Below are positions 23,306 through 34,215 of a stretch of DNA of 64,000 nt, piece by piece. The notes below the pieces were generated by a model. The model saw only the letters and a program-made list of their open reading frames with translations. It was not told where the DNA came from and searched no databases. The translations under genes and the position numbers were made by a program. The DNA comes from Congeria kusceri (taxonomy: Eukaryota > Mollusca > Bivalvia > Myida > Dreissenidae), in assembly GCA_027627225.1 (NCBI GenBank), contig CM051030.1, forward strand, positions 7,388,501-7,452,500. Direction: 5' to 3'. Within the stretch, counting starts at the first letter, position 1. Every line of letters starts with the position of its first letter.

Positions 23306-24938
23306 AGCAACGACTATATCTCACCGACTACCTTTCACTGGTCTTTTTTATTATATGCGTTTCAGTGAAATATTGAATTTTATTGGTGAAATACAATTTT
23401 ATATTTTCACTGTAGGAGCAGTGAAAATATAAGATTTTACATTTTCACTGCAATGAAAATATAATATAAAACGGACTATTTTTCCATAAATAGCATCGAT
23501 CTACAAGTAGTGGTATACAACCCTACGCAAATTTATATACATGTACGGTATGTACATGCATATGTTTACATAAAACACATGATAAAATTCAACAAAATTA
23601 TAATTTAGCGACAACGACAAGCACAATATGGCACGCTTTTTCCCACCATACTAACGAGTCATAGTTTTGGAATCAATTATGACGTCATTTTTATGACGTC
23701 AGAATACACGAACTTGTGACGTTTATGCTTATCTCGAGCAATTTTATCTATTTGTTGACCAAAGGCATAAAATAAAAAGATAATGTGTTAATTTCGGTGG
23801 AAGATCGTATGTTATTTCACTCGTGATCATAGAAAATAGTTTCACTCGTGGCTGCGCCACTCGTGAAAATGTCATTTTCTATGAACACTCGTATAAAAAG
23901 TATAACAAACATAAGTACTAAAGTTGACCAAAAATACTTATGACATTAAATTTGGCTAAGCATATGGTAGAAAACAACAGATTTCATTACAGTAAAAATA
24001 CGCCAAACACCATTTTTTGTATTTTTTTACTTTTATTTTCATAGTATGTCAAAATCAGTAATACCAAAATATGATATAACCTTATCTGATGGGAAAAAAG
24101 TATAAATTGACATAGGTTCACCACAATAATCTCAAGGTATAACATTTGAACAATCCTATGTCATAAAAAAAATGAAAATTGAAAATAAGACAAGTAAAAA
24201 AGCCAACATTTTCCTTCTATGTTAAAATATTTTTTTGTCTTCTAATTATAATCTACTAGCAGTTTCGATATTAAATGCATTATTTTTGCATTAATGTTAA
24301 AGAAACAGTGTTTTGTGTAAACATTTTAAATACAAATGTAACTAGCTGAGGTTCACATATCCTTGGTAACTAAATTCAGATGATAAACATTTTTTATAAG
24401 TGTGTGCTTTAGAAAATTCAATTGACATTTGCATTACATTGGGTTAACAAGAGTTAAAAAAAAACTGGCAAACCTTTGTGGTAACTTCATCAAGTTTTTG
24501 GATAATAAGGTGTCTCTTAGACCATTCTCATCATTTCGCCAATACATAATTTTCTGATGTTTTTTTTTACAGCGGTAGATCTCGTCAAAATTCTTTAAAC
24601 ACAAATAAGCATTTATTTCACATATTAAATTGAAAATAACTCAACATTCAAAAAGTAATGTTTATTTCTCGAAAATAATTACGGTTAGTGGCGAATGGGC
24701 CAAAGTTAACCGATATTTCGCGAGTATTTCCGAAGGCATTAGGACCTTTCTACCTTAACAAGTGATTTATTTCTTTAATGTTAAAACAAGGCAACAATGG
24801 GTGTTTTCCCCCAATAACTGTTGAAAATAACGTGGCACTTGAGTTACTGTCACTCGTGATCATCTTCTGATCTATAAAACGCGATCGGATAAACATCGTC
24901 AACAAATATCGAGCTCAAGCTTACACAACAATGAACTT
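23306..24938. other. gene-free stretch with palindromic words
   Basis: Contains the inverted words ATAGAAAAT / ATTTTCTAT at 23830-23881 around CACTCGTGGCTGCGCCACTC, a motif of dispersed repeats. No exon recognised. Confidence 0.35.
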
Positions 24939-25116
24939 GAGGTCGCGGTGTAGTGGATATGGTGTCCGCCTAGCGATCGGGAGGTCCCGGGTTAGATCCT
25001 CACTCTGGGAGCTTGCCCCAAAGACACTAAGTACTGGTTCTAAACGTACTCTAGAATGTCTCAATGAACCTTAGGCTTTTCGATGCAATCGAGCTAAAAT
25101 AAATAGGTTTAAACTA
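24939..25116 (+). mobile_element. tRNA-derived SINE family B, copy 2
   Basis: Same family as 21457-21656: head GAGGTCGCGGTG, TGTCCGCCTAGCGATCGGGA, diverged B box GGTTAGATCC, body GCCCCAAAGACACTAAG and tail AAATAAATAGGTTTAAACTA. Slightly shortened (internal deletion in the body) and without a clear target duplication. Confidence 0.8.
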
Positions 25117-25892
25117 AAATAAACAGGATACAATGTTATTATGTATAAAAAACATTAAATTATTGCAATATTCAAACTATTATAAGAATTAAAACAATAG
25201 GTGCATTTGCAATAAAGAGTATGCAGAGAAAAATGTAGTTATTGGGTTACAAATGAAATAAAGTGGATTACGTAGCACATAATTCGGTATTGTTGTAGTG
25301 TTATTTTATGTTCAATAGCTATAATAAAATGTGGGGTTTTCCTTCCATAATTAAACGCAAATGATAATAAAATAGAATGTATCATGTCTGTATGCAAATT
25401 TTACAAGCAACGTAATGTGTTTTTTCCCATATTTATTTGCATAAATGGGAATATAAACAGATGTTCTCCTACTACAATATTAACCGTCTTAAAATATTTG
25501 TGCATCGCTCGGACACACACATTTAAACTAATAAAAAGAGAATCTTCGTTTTACGATTATTTCGTAATATATGCATATGTTGTGAGAGAAATATTATAGA
25601 TGGCCTCCGTCCGTCTTGATAAGTCGATGGTGTAGCTACCAATTTATCTGGCAAATGCAACCCAAACTCTTGTCTTGCAGTCTGTTGGTATTTATATATC
25701 GTATGCAGACAAAAGTCTTTATCAAGAGACACAGGACACATTTGTCGTTTTTACCATAAAACGTATGACAATTTGAACTTTTATATCATAACAAATAGTA
25801 CCATTGATAACACATTGTCTTGATCATTGTACTCGCATTTAGTTTAAATTTGATAAAATATCGGCTGCTATAATACATGTAATTTTTTTTAA
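25117..25892. other. gene-free stretch
   Basis: Open frames at 25384-25599 and 25523-25741 overlap on opposite strands and have no domains. Nothing supported. Confidence 0.3.
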
Positions 25893-26410
25893 AGCTTTGT
25901 ATCGCCACCTTAGTATAACAAGGGCCTATTTGCTTCTTTAACGCACGTTAGATAGGCCCTTGTAATCCTATCTGCTTCTTTAACGCACGTTAGATAGGCC
26001 CTTGTAATCCTATCTGCTTCTTTAACGCACGTTAGATAGACCCTTGTAATCCTATCTGCTTCTTTAACGCACGTTAGATAGGTCCTTGTAATCCTATATG
26101 CTTCTTTAACGCACGTTAGATAGGCCCTTGTAATCCTATCGGCTTCTTTAACGCACGTTAGATAGGCCCTTGTAATCCTATCTGCTTCTTGAACGCACGT
26201 TAGATAGGCCCTTGTAATCCGATCTGCTTCTTGAACGCACGTTAGATAGGCCCTTGTAATCCTATCTGCTTCTTTAACGCACGTTAGATAGACCCTTGTA
26301 TTCCGATCTGCTTCTTTAACGCACGCAAGATAGGCCCTTGTATTCCTATATTCTTCTTTAACGCACGTTAGATAGGCCCTTGTAATCCTAAGGTGGCGAT
26401 CTGCAGCGTT
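25893..26410. mobile_element. non-autonomous inverted-repeat element with central minisatellite
   Basis: Both ends carry the same inverted sequence: ATCGCCACCTTAG...ACAAGGGCCTAT on the left (from 25901) and its reverse complement on the right (to about 26400), about 29 bp with few mismatches. They frame 11 tandem copies of a 42-bp unit. Elements with terminal inverted repeats and an internal minisatellite are known in molluscs. No transposase gene is present, so this is a MITE-like element. The exact outer limits and target duplication are not resolved. Confidence 0.75.
25931..26392. repeat. 42-bp minisatellite, 11 copies
   Basis: Copies start every 42 bp from 25931 (25931, 25973, 26015 ... 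26351). The core is TGCTTCTTTAACGCACGTTA followed by GATAGGCCCTTGTAATCCTA; each unit contains the mini-palindrome GATAGG...CCTATC. Copies differ at only a few positions. Confidence 0.95.
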
Positions 26411-26590
26411 TTGTTTTCAGTTGTCAAAGTAGAAATAAAAGTCAACTGGTTGTTGTATAGGCATTTGTGAGGTGGTTCTTTTTTGTTCTACTTGTTGTGT
26501 AAGATTAGATGCAATACAGTTGTTAAGTTAAAAATAAGTCCACTCTTGCTGTATAAGTATTTGTGAGGTGGTCCTTTATGATAATTATTA
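26411..26590. repeat. diverged direct repeat, about 105-bp period
   Basis: GTTGT.AAGT..AAATAA, TGTATA.G.ATTTGTGAGG and TGGT.CTTT occur in the same order at about 26418-26480 and 26520-26578. Confidence 0.5.
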
Positions 26591-27489
26591 TTTTGTAAGT
26601 AAATAACGTTGTATACTTATAAAAATGCCCAATTTTGCATTAATGAGCAGTTGCAATTAGCACTATTTAAAACACAGATTTGACAAACATGTTAAACTAG
26701 TTTGATGAATGGTTTATGTAATGTGAAGAACAGTTCAGAAATCGTTTTTCATGATTGTGGAATTATTATAATTAAAGACGCATGATAAATATATTTTAGA
26801 CGAACATTGATACTAAGCATAAATGTGATATCATTATTCACTTTGTAAATAATAAATATCTAACGAAATCACCTATTTTACTGTAATACGCAATAAGGTT
26901 CATTCTGACTATTAAAGATAATGATTTTAAGAACATTACTTTTACTCTTAAGTCTTCCAAGCATGCCGGTTTTTTTCGCAATAAAAGACAACTTAAGAAT
27001 ATACATACTTTATTATTCAAAAAGGCAATTAGTAGCAAAAAAAAGAACAATACAAATAACTAAATAAATATAATATTCAAGCCAGTTTTACAAAATCGTG
27101 AGGTCATCTTGAATTTATCAATTCAGCATGGCTTTTGACAACAACCCAAATGAACGTTCTTATTTGTAAATACCTTGATATTACAACTATATTGATGGCT
27201 TAACTGGGGTTGTTGAACATAGAAAACTATTAAGAAAACAAGCGTTTTAATTTAATTCACTGAAACAAAGATCATGTATTGCAATATTCAATGTGTTATA
27301 ATTGTTATATTTAAAGTGGCGAATTGTAACCATGAATTTATTAGTTAAATATTCAAAACATAGTGGCTGGTATCGGATACACACAATATTAACATGGCTA
27401 TTGGAGTCTGTTTTTATCCGTTTATGATCTGGATAACAACATAAGGATAAAATAACTAGTCTCTGGTTTTTGGTTACGTGTAACCGCAC
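26591..27489. other. intergenic, 3' side of gene 1
   Basis: No exon recognised. A minus-strand AATAAA at 27337-27342 lies about 150 nt beyond the stop codon of gene 1 and could be its poly(A) signal. Confidence 0.35.
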
Positions 27490-30232
27490 TTATTCCAGCG
27501 GAACCGAGCCACATGTCGGACAACACGCTCCTGGTGGTGTGTGACCTACACACATGGGGCACATCATCATTTCACACTGAACAGAGCCACTTCTACAAAA
27601 ACACGTCTGGCAGGGGTCGGAGGACTTCCTTGGAACTTGGTCACCTGAAATGTTTCCGGAGTCACTAAATAATAATTAATTATGAGGGCAGGAATTTTCA
27701 GGAGAAATGATGAACACAAGGAGCAGTCATTCAAACTAACAGGAGCATACACTCATTTGGTTTGTACCATTTAGCAGGTATTATTTGTGTAAAAGTGTGT
27801 GAGTCTACCATTTAGCAAGTATTATTTGTGTAAAGGTGTGTGAGTCTATGTACAATACAACAGGCAGCACATGCATTGAATAACTATTTTAAACTATTTT
27901 AGTTCATAAATGTTTAATCAAACGAATAATTGAGTACTTACATGTACTTATTACAAGTTGTTACAATTATTAATTACAAGTCATATCAACTACATAATTT
28001 ATCATACATAAACACTTAAAGATTAATGTATGATAAAATGTATACCACAGCCACATAGTATACAGATTGTTCACTGTTGACATCTGATTGCATTCAAACG
28101 TCAATAATAGTCGCGGTGGCGTAGTGGATATGGTGTCCGCCTAGCGATCGGGAGGTCCCGGGTTCGATCCCCACTCTGGGAGCGTTCTTGAGATCTCCCC
28201 CAAAGACACCAAGTACTGGTTCTACCCAGGAAACGGACTCGAGAGTGTCTCAATAAGCCTAAGGCTTTCGATCCAATCGAGCTAAAATAAATAGGTTTAA
28301 ACTAAACGTCAATTTTGTTATCGATTAAACAGCGTATATTCACGATCAAAAATATGGACATTTTGATGAAGTAATCCTTATTTACACAATCATATCGAAC
28401 ATTAATGATGCCCAAGGAAACACTCTAATATATAAATAACCAGAATACCTTCTTTATAGCGTATTCCGTTGACGAAACAACCGGTTTCTATGTCTGGAAT
28501 AAAAATAAATTTCAAAATCTATACAGATTATGTATATTCTTTAAATCGTGATACTTAAGTCTGTTGTAGCAATTAATAATCTTAACGCGGCATTATAGAG
28601 CGTGTAGTAGATGTCCTTATTTATTAAATAATATGAAGTTCTGCAATATCGTGCTTTTCTTCATCATATATAAAATAATGTACTGGCCTGTCAATTTACT
28701 TTGGCTCTGATAGACCTTATAAGGGTACACTGGATGATTAATAATTATGTTTTTTGCCTTTAATTGTTGTGCTCATACCTTTCGGAATTCTACAGACGTG
28801 TCCGCAGCCGTTAGAGCAACATTTTTGTTTGTCTGGGCAGCCAAAGTCCGATGAGCACATCTCCACACATATCCCGGCAGAAAATCGCCTTGGCTTTGGA
28901 CAAACGCCCGGTTTGTCTGAAATGCAAGGATACTTCGATACATTGTACATAGAACCTTTCAATATCATACGATGATGATATTGAATTAAACAAACTAAAC
29001 ATTTTCATTCCCAGCTACAGACAAGGTATGCTGTACCTTAGTGTGCAATATATTCAACATTATTCAGCTGGCACATTTGACGCATTTTAGGTTTACATTC
29101 AACGTGTGGTACATCAATACATAATTCCCAAACCAATAATTTTAAAAACGTGTACTTAATATAAATGCAAAGTATGGCCTTTGAGCAATTTTGAGGAGTT
29201 GTCATACATATTTATTAAGTCAAAGTGCAATCAATGTTTTGATTCCTTTTTTAACTGTTAAATGTGAACATTTGCTATTGCTCCATACGTAAACGGCTGT
29301 AAGAATGTATAATCATTAGGTTGATGTTAATGGAATAAATGGTTATATTGAATCAGCTGTGAAAATAACGTTTTTAAAGTGGATTTCTGTAAAAGGAATT
29401 CGCCACTACATTTTTGTACATGTAAAAAGAAACATATACTATTATAATGATTAAACGAGTAGTTTCCCGCGCAGGATGTAAACACACGAGAAAACACTGC
29501 GAAATATATCCACTGGCGATTTCATGCTACAATTACATAATATTTGCACAAGTTATATGTTCTAGTTACCTTTGCACGCCATTTTTGTACATGCTACTGC
29601 CCCATTCCTACAGTGACATCTGTTGCATTCGTCCTTAAAACTCTCGTCGTTTTTGTAAACCTTTCCTTTATAAAAGCAGACTTTTTCTGAAAAAGACAAT
29701 GACACATACACTTATTTCATGTATTACACTTATTTCATGTATTACACGTATTTGTGGCTTTTGAAATGCCATCTTATTTATACAGACAAAACAATGGACA
29801 TACTATCGGCAACAAATTAATAATACAATCATATCAGATGAGGGTTGATACCACTGCAAAAGAGCTTGACATTATTTGTTAACAATGCTTGTAATTAAGT
29901 TCGCTTGCGTATCATTGACAGCACCATCTTAAAACGAGCAACCATTCAACCTCACCAAAAAACCAAACCAATCAACAAACTAAACGGACCAACCAAGCAA
30001 CCACCTAAACCAAAACCAACCGATCTCAAGCTAACAACAAGTAAATTTTCGTACCGTCTCTGCAAACCGGACAGCATTCCCCTGGCGGTGTATAGTTGTC
30101 CACACACAGTGGAGCGGCGCAGCGCACTGCAGCACACAAGGGCGGACGTATGAGCTTTGTTTCTTCTTGCGCCGAAATTCCGGTTACCCCAATAACACAG
30201 CTAATGAATGCAATATAATAAACGTTATCCAT
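27490..30232 (-). CDS. gene 1: secreted WAP/VWC cysteine-rich protein, five coding exons
   Basis: Exons (minus): 30055-30232, 29570-29686, 28779-28916, 28449-28493, 27490-27644; total 633 nt, about 210 aa. All introns are phase 1 with good GT/AG sites (donors GTACGA, GTAACT, GTATGA, GTATTC). Exon 1 starts at the ATG at 30230-30232, three bases after a TTTTCAG acceptor, implying an upstream 5' UTR exon. It encodes a signal peptide ([18 protein letters not shown]) and a VWC-like C-terminal half ending GECCPVC. Exon 2 is a VWC-like N-terminal half ([20 protein letters not shown]). Exon 3 is a complete eight-cysteine WAP domain (GVCPK...CVEMC...[16 protein letters not shown]). Exons 4 and 5 make a ten-cysteine VWC domain ending ACCPTC, stop at 27490-27492. 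No lesion seen. WAP domains often inhibit serine proteases and VWC domains bind growth factors or matrix; the role here is unknown. Confidence 0.85.
27767..27848. repeat. 41-bp tandem duplication in intron 4 of gene 1
   Basis: TACCATTTAGCA.GTATTATT with its continuation GTGTAAA.GTGTGTGAGTC is present twice in a row with two differences. Confidence 0.85.
28096..28313 (+). mobile_element. tRNA-derived SINE family B, copy 3 (in intron 4 of gene 1)
   Basis: Element 28106-28303 flanked by the 10-bp target duplication AAACGTCAAT (28096-28105 and 28304-28313). It has the head TCGCGGTGGCGTAGTGGATA, B box GGTTCGATCC, body CTCCCCCAAAGACACCAAG and tail AAATAAATAGGTTTAAACTA. It is inserted antisense to gene 1 and leaves the exons untouched. 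Confidence 0.85.
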
Positions 30233-30234
30233 GA

Positions 30235-33023
30235 TCTGAAAATATACAAAATATGAAAGAATTAATGTTAGAAAAATAAACATTACCAGCCCTATGTTTT
30301 ATATTTTGTTTTATATATTACACTAATTCATGAAAACACGATGCACTACATAATTACGTGGATTTCTGTGTTTACATAAGGTTACTTCAAACGCGTCCGC
30401 TTATACGAGAGCCTCCGAACGGCAGCAAAATAATCCGCAAATATTCTCGCTTATTTTTAGCGCTTAATACACCAGCTTTACTGGTACATACCACACTAGG
30501 TTAAACTTACCAATTTCACAATTGTTTTCCAGTGTAAGCTTTAAAACATTAAGCAAACGTTAATTCTTATTGCTTTATACTAGTCCGGCTTTGTTAAACT
30601 AATTGAAACGAACAGAAACGGTGTATAAATACATATCTGTTCACGGATGTTGTTCGACCATAACGACTTGTTTACAATAGGCGCAGCATTGTTTATCGTT
30701 AAAACATTTAACGGTCAACGTAACGTTGACCTCACCACAACAACTTTGAATATTAATGGTCCTCTGTCAAAATATCAATTGTCCTAGTATTTGTTGATTT
30801 TGACATCCGTGTTTAAAGGGCTGTATCGACGGCTAATACTTCTTATATTTTCAAATATAAAATTACATTTTAGAAGTATTTTGAAAAGATTGCTTAAAAC
30901 ATAGGAATCGTTTTTATAAACAAACGGTAAACCGTCTATTTTTAAACTTATAAAAAATTGTCACCGTGACACGTTTCGCGGGCGCGGCAAAATTATTATT
31001 AGAAGTAAAATTCATATGAATGAAATGTACATAAAGTACCGCATGCGCATTATTGATAACTGCATTGTAGCGTGGGAAAGTTCTCATTGAAGTAGGCGTA
31101 AGTTCGAATACTGCTAGGACCGTGTATCGAGAAACAAACTTTTGGCATTTTTGTTTCTTAACTATTAACGATTCCATAACTCTTTAGTGTAACTACTAGA
31201 AAAATATATTCATGAATAGTTGGAATATGCCTTGTTTTATTTAATACGTGTCTATATTTATGGGAATTTCCGTCGATATGCCCCTTTTAGTTGAACGATA
31301 AAAGCTGGTTATAATTTGTATAACAACTAGTGCACATAGTATTAGTCAACCCGGACATGTTTAATACATGTTTTATGCTGTCGTAAACAAGCGAAAACCA
31401 AACATCCGTTTTGCGGCGAATAACGCCAGATCTGCATTAGTGTAACCAGCAACAAATAAGGATCAGGCAACAAATAAGTTGAAATAACGGATGGTTTGGT
31501 CATATGATGTCTTCATTGTTCAGTTTTCTTTATTAACTTATTCGCCACTTTAAAAAAAAATAATTTCCACATTAAAGAGAACTTCTATTTAAAATTTATT
31601 TTCCTCATAGCAGAAGCAATAATCATTATATTTTAAATTCTTAAATTCAAACTAAACACATCATAATAAAAAAAGTGATTTATTAATTATCGAACTTGTT
31701 CATAATTATTAATTAAAAACTTTACACAACAAAGGCCTCATCGTAACATTGGAAATCAGCAGTTGACCCTAAACGTATTCTTGAATGGAAAAATAGTGAT
31801 ACGCTCAATATTATCATTTAACTAGAATTTAACTAGATTTATTTAAAAATGTCTCGACAATAAATCGAGCGATACTTTAAAGCTAAATAAAATATTATAT
31901 TTTCACTGTTGTGCGAAACTATTCGTGCAAAACAAATGGCAAGCAATAAATAAAAAACGCACATAAGTGCATAAGGTAATGCATTAGTTTTGTTTAACGC
32001 AGCTGCAATATTTCTCAGATTTATCCAATACCAAAAATCAAGAGAAGTGCGCGTATTTCTTCACGGGCACTCCAAACATGAATCGGTGAATGAACGATTC
32101 GGGTAACTGCGAGCGGGATACGCAACACTACTGGTCATTGTTTTTATATTTCTTTTTCTTTTCTTTTTTATATTAATGCCAGGGGGGACGTATGAGGACC
32201 CATGGCTCTAGGTCAGTGTAAAGGTGCCTTCATCACCTCCCAAACCCTCTAATTTTAGAGAAATCAGCAAATATGCAGCTAGTGATAAAGCGGCGACCGT
32301 CAAAAGTACTTTTACACAATACATGAACCAAACAAGAGGAACATTTCCGTATGCGCAATTAATATAATATACTAGTATATAAACAAATAGCGGCCTGTAT
32401 GCACTTCTTAAATCAATATTAAACAGCAAATATATTTTCAAGCTCATACATACACAAATAGCTATAAATATTGGAATGAAACATAAATCGTTAGAATTAC
32501 ACTAAAATAATAACGCATATAACATATCACAGCAACTACGTTAAACACGTGTCAACAGCTAGACAGTAACAGCAACTGGATAAGAAATAATCACCGTCTG
32601 AAAAACAGAAATCATTATTAGACACTTAAAATCACAGTTATAAGTACAGTTATAAAACGCCGCGTATGTTGCCGACACCTAAAAATACTTATAATTTAAG
32701 CATTTTGCATGAGATATGTGCTTCAAGCTCTGAATTCGTCTATTTATAAACTAACCAAAACACGTTTACACAACACATTATGAAAAATCACACGAAATCT
32801 AATATATGCAAACAAAAATTAGATAAAACAAAAAGCATCCGCTTTTACTTAATCTTAGTGACCTTAATCGATCAAAGACGTTCAAATACGCTTAAATCAC
32901 TGGTACTGAAAAGATACCAAGATTAATATAAGAAATATTTATCATACAAGAAACATTCCATCTATCATTGTAAAAAGCAATAATACGATCAAGCATAGGT
33001 GAAAACGGGTGGGTGGGCGGGCC
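30235..33023. other. intergenic, 5' side of gene 1
   Basis: Should hold the 5' UTR exon and promoter of gene 1, but neither can be pointed to from sequence alone. Open frames at 30914-31177 and 32208-32447 (-) have no domain. AT-rich, no ordered repeat. Confidence 0.3.
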
Positions 33024-33196
33024 ATTGACCTTACTTCGAGTGACAAACCATGCCGACTAACGTTTATATATCCATTCAAAAACCATGCAATGCACGAGAT
33101 ATTTTTCCGCTTTAAACGAAACGCAAACCGAATAATACCGTACAATACCGAATACTATTAATAGAAACAATTTAGAAACTTGAATAATTTTATTTA
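33024..33196. repeat. dispersed direct duplication, copy 1
   Basis: About 170 bp (GAGTGACAAACCATGCCGAC, CAATGCACGAG, CGCTTTAAACGAAACGCAAA, AATACCGAATACTAT) recurs in the same orientation at 37118-37303 with about 10% differences and a small indel. Confidence 0.8.
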
Positions 33197-33525
33197 CTCA
33201 CTATTTCATCGTGAGTAAAACAATAATTCCCTAATCAAAATTGTTTCACCCAACAAAAACAGAAACAACAAACCAAATAGGTATAAGGCTTGTTATTGGC
33301 AGCAATTCGAGTAAAACAAAGAAAGAAATTATTTACTTTTTAGGCCAATATTCTTGTAAAATGCCGATATATGTAAAAGAGAAAATACATGAAGTATACT
33401 TAGTCAATAACAGTTCGTTCCGTTCAGTAAGACTGAAGATCACAGTCAGTGACACATCGTGGACATCTGGCCTTCTAATCAGCACAGGGTACCATATATC
33501 GCATAGCACATATGGCCTACCCTCA

Positions 33526-33790
33526 ATTGCAGAGCACATAACTTGGCATTAAACCAATTGCAGAGCACATTACTTGGCATTACGCCAATTGCAGAGCACA
33601 TTACTTGGCAACCCGCAAATTGCAGAGCACATAATTTGGCATTCCGCCAACTGCATAGCACATAATTTGGCATTCCGCCAACTGCACAGCACATAACTTG
33701 AAATTCCACCAATTGCAGAGCACATAACTTGGCATTCCGCCAATTGCAAAAACATTATTTGGGCCGTCAATTGCAGAGCACATACAAAAA
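33526..33790. repeat. 31-bp minisatellite, about 8 copies
   Basis: Unit AATTGCAGAGCACATAACTT plus GGCATTCCGCC, repeated head-to-tail with point changes and one short indel near 33748-33773. Diverged copies continue at 34090-34215 (GCAGAACACATAAGTTGCC, TGGCATTCTGCC) and perhaps 34355-34430. Because 31 leaves remainder 1 on division by three, one strand stays open in all three frames, producing false ORFs. Confidence 0.9.
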
Positions 33791-34089
33791 TAATTTAGAT
33801 TTAATAATACAATTAGCCAATATTCAGCTACAAGAATATATACTCATGCAACTCTAGAATTTATTAAAATATATATTCAAATTTTAACATAATAAAATAA
33901 ATAACTTATTATATAATAGAATAAGCGATATTAATATTTACTATTTTCATTATATATGCAATTCATTTATATGATAATAAATATTTGTATATAAATTATA
34001 CTTTACGAAGTATCATATACAGTACGTTAAATGATAGAGGTTTCGACATATTGACTATCATCAGAGACACGCTCGATGTCTATCGCCAT

Positions 34090-34215
34090 CGAGTACCTCA
34101 CATTGCAGATAACACAAAATGGCATTCCGCCTATCGCAGAACAAACAATATGGCATTCTGCCAATTGCAGAACACATAAGTTGCCATTTCACCAAATTGC
34201 AGAGCACATACAATA
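34090..34215. repeat. diverged copies of the 31-bp minisatellite
   Basis: Four to five imperfect units (TGGCATTCCGCCTATCGCAG, TGGCATTCTGCCAATTGCAG, CAAATTGCAGAGCACATAC), separated from the main array by 300 bp of AT-rich DNA. Confidence 0.65.

Noticed and set aside
33479..33783. Cys-rich minus-strand ORFs (VMCSAIGG, YVLCSWRNAK words)
   Set aside because: Frames through the 31-bp minisatellite; the cysteines come from the GCACAT word of the repeat.
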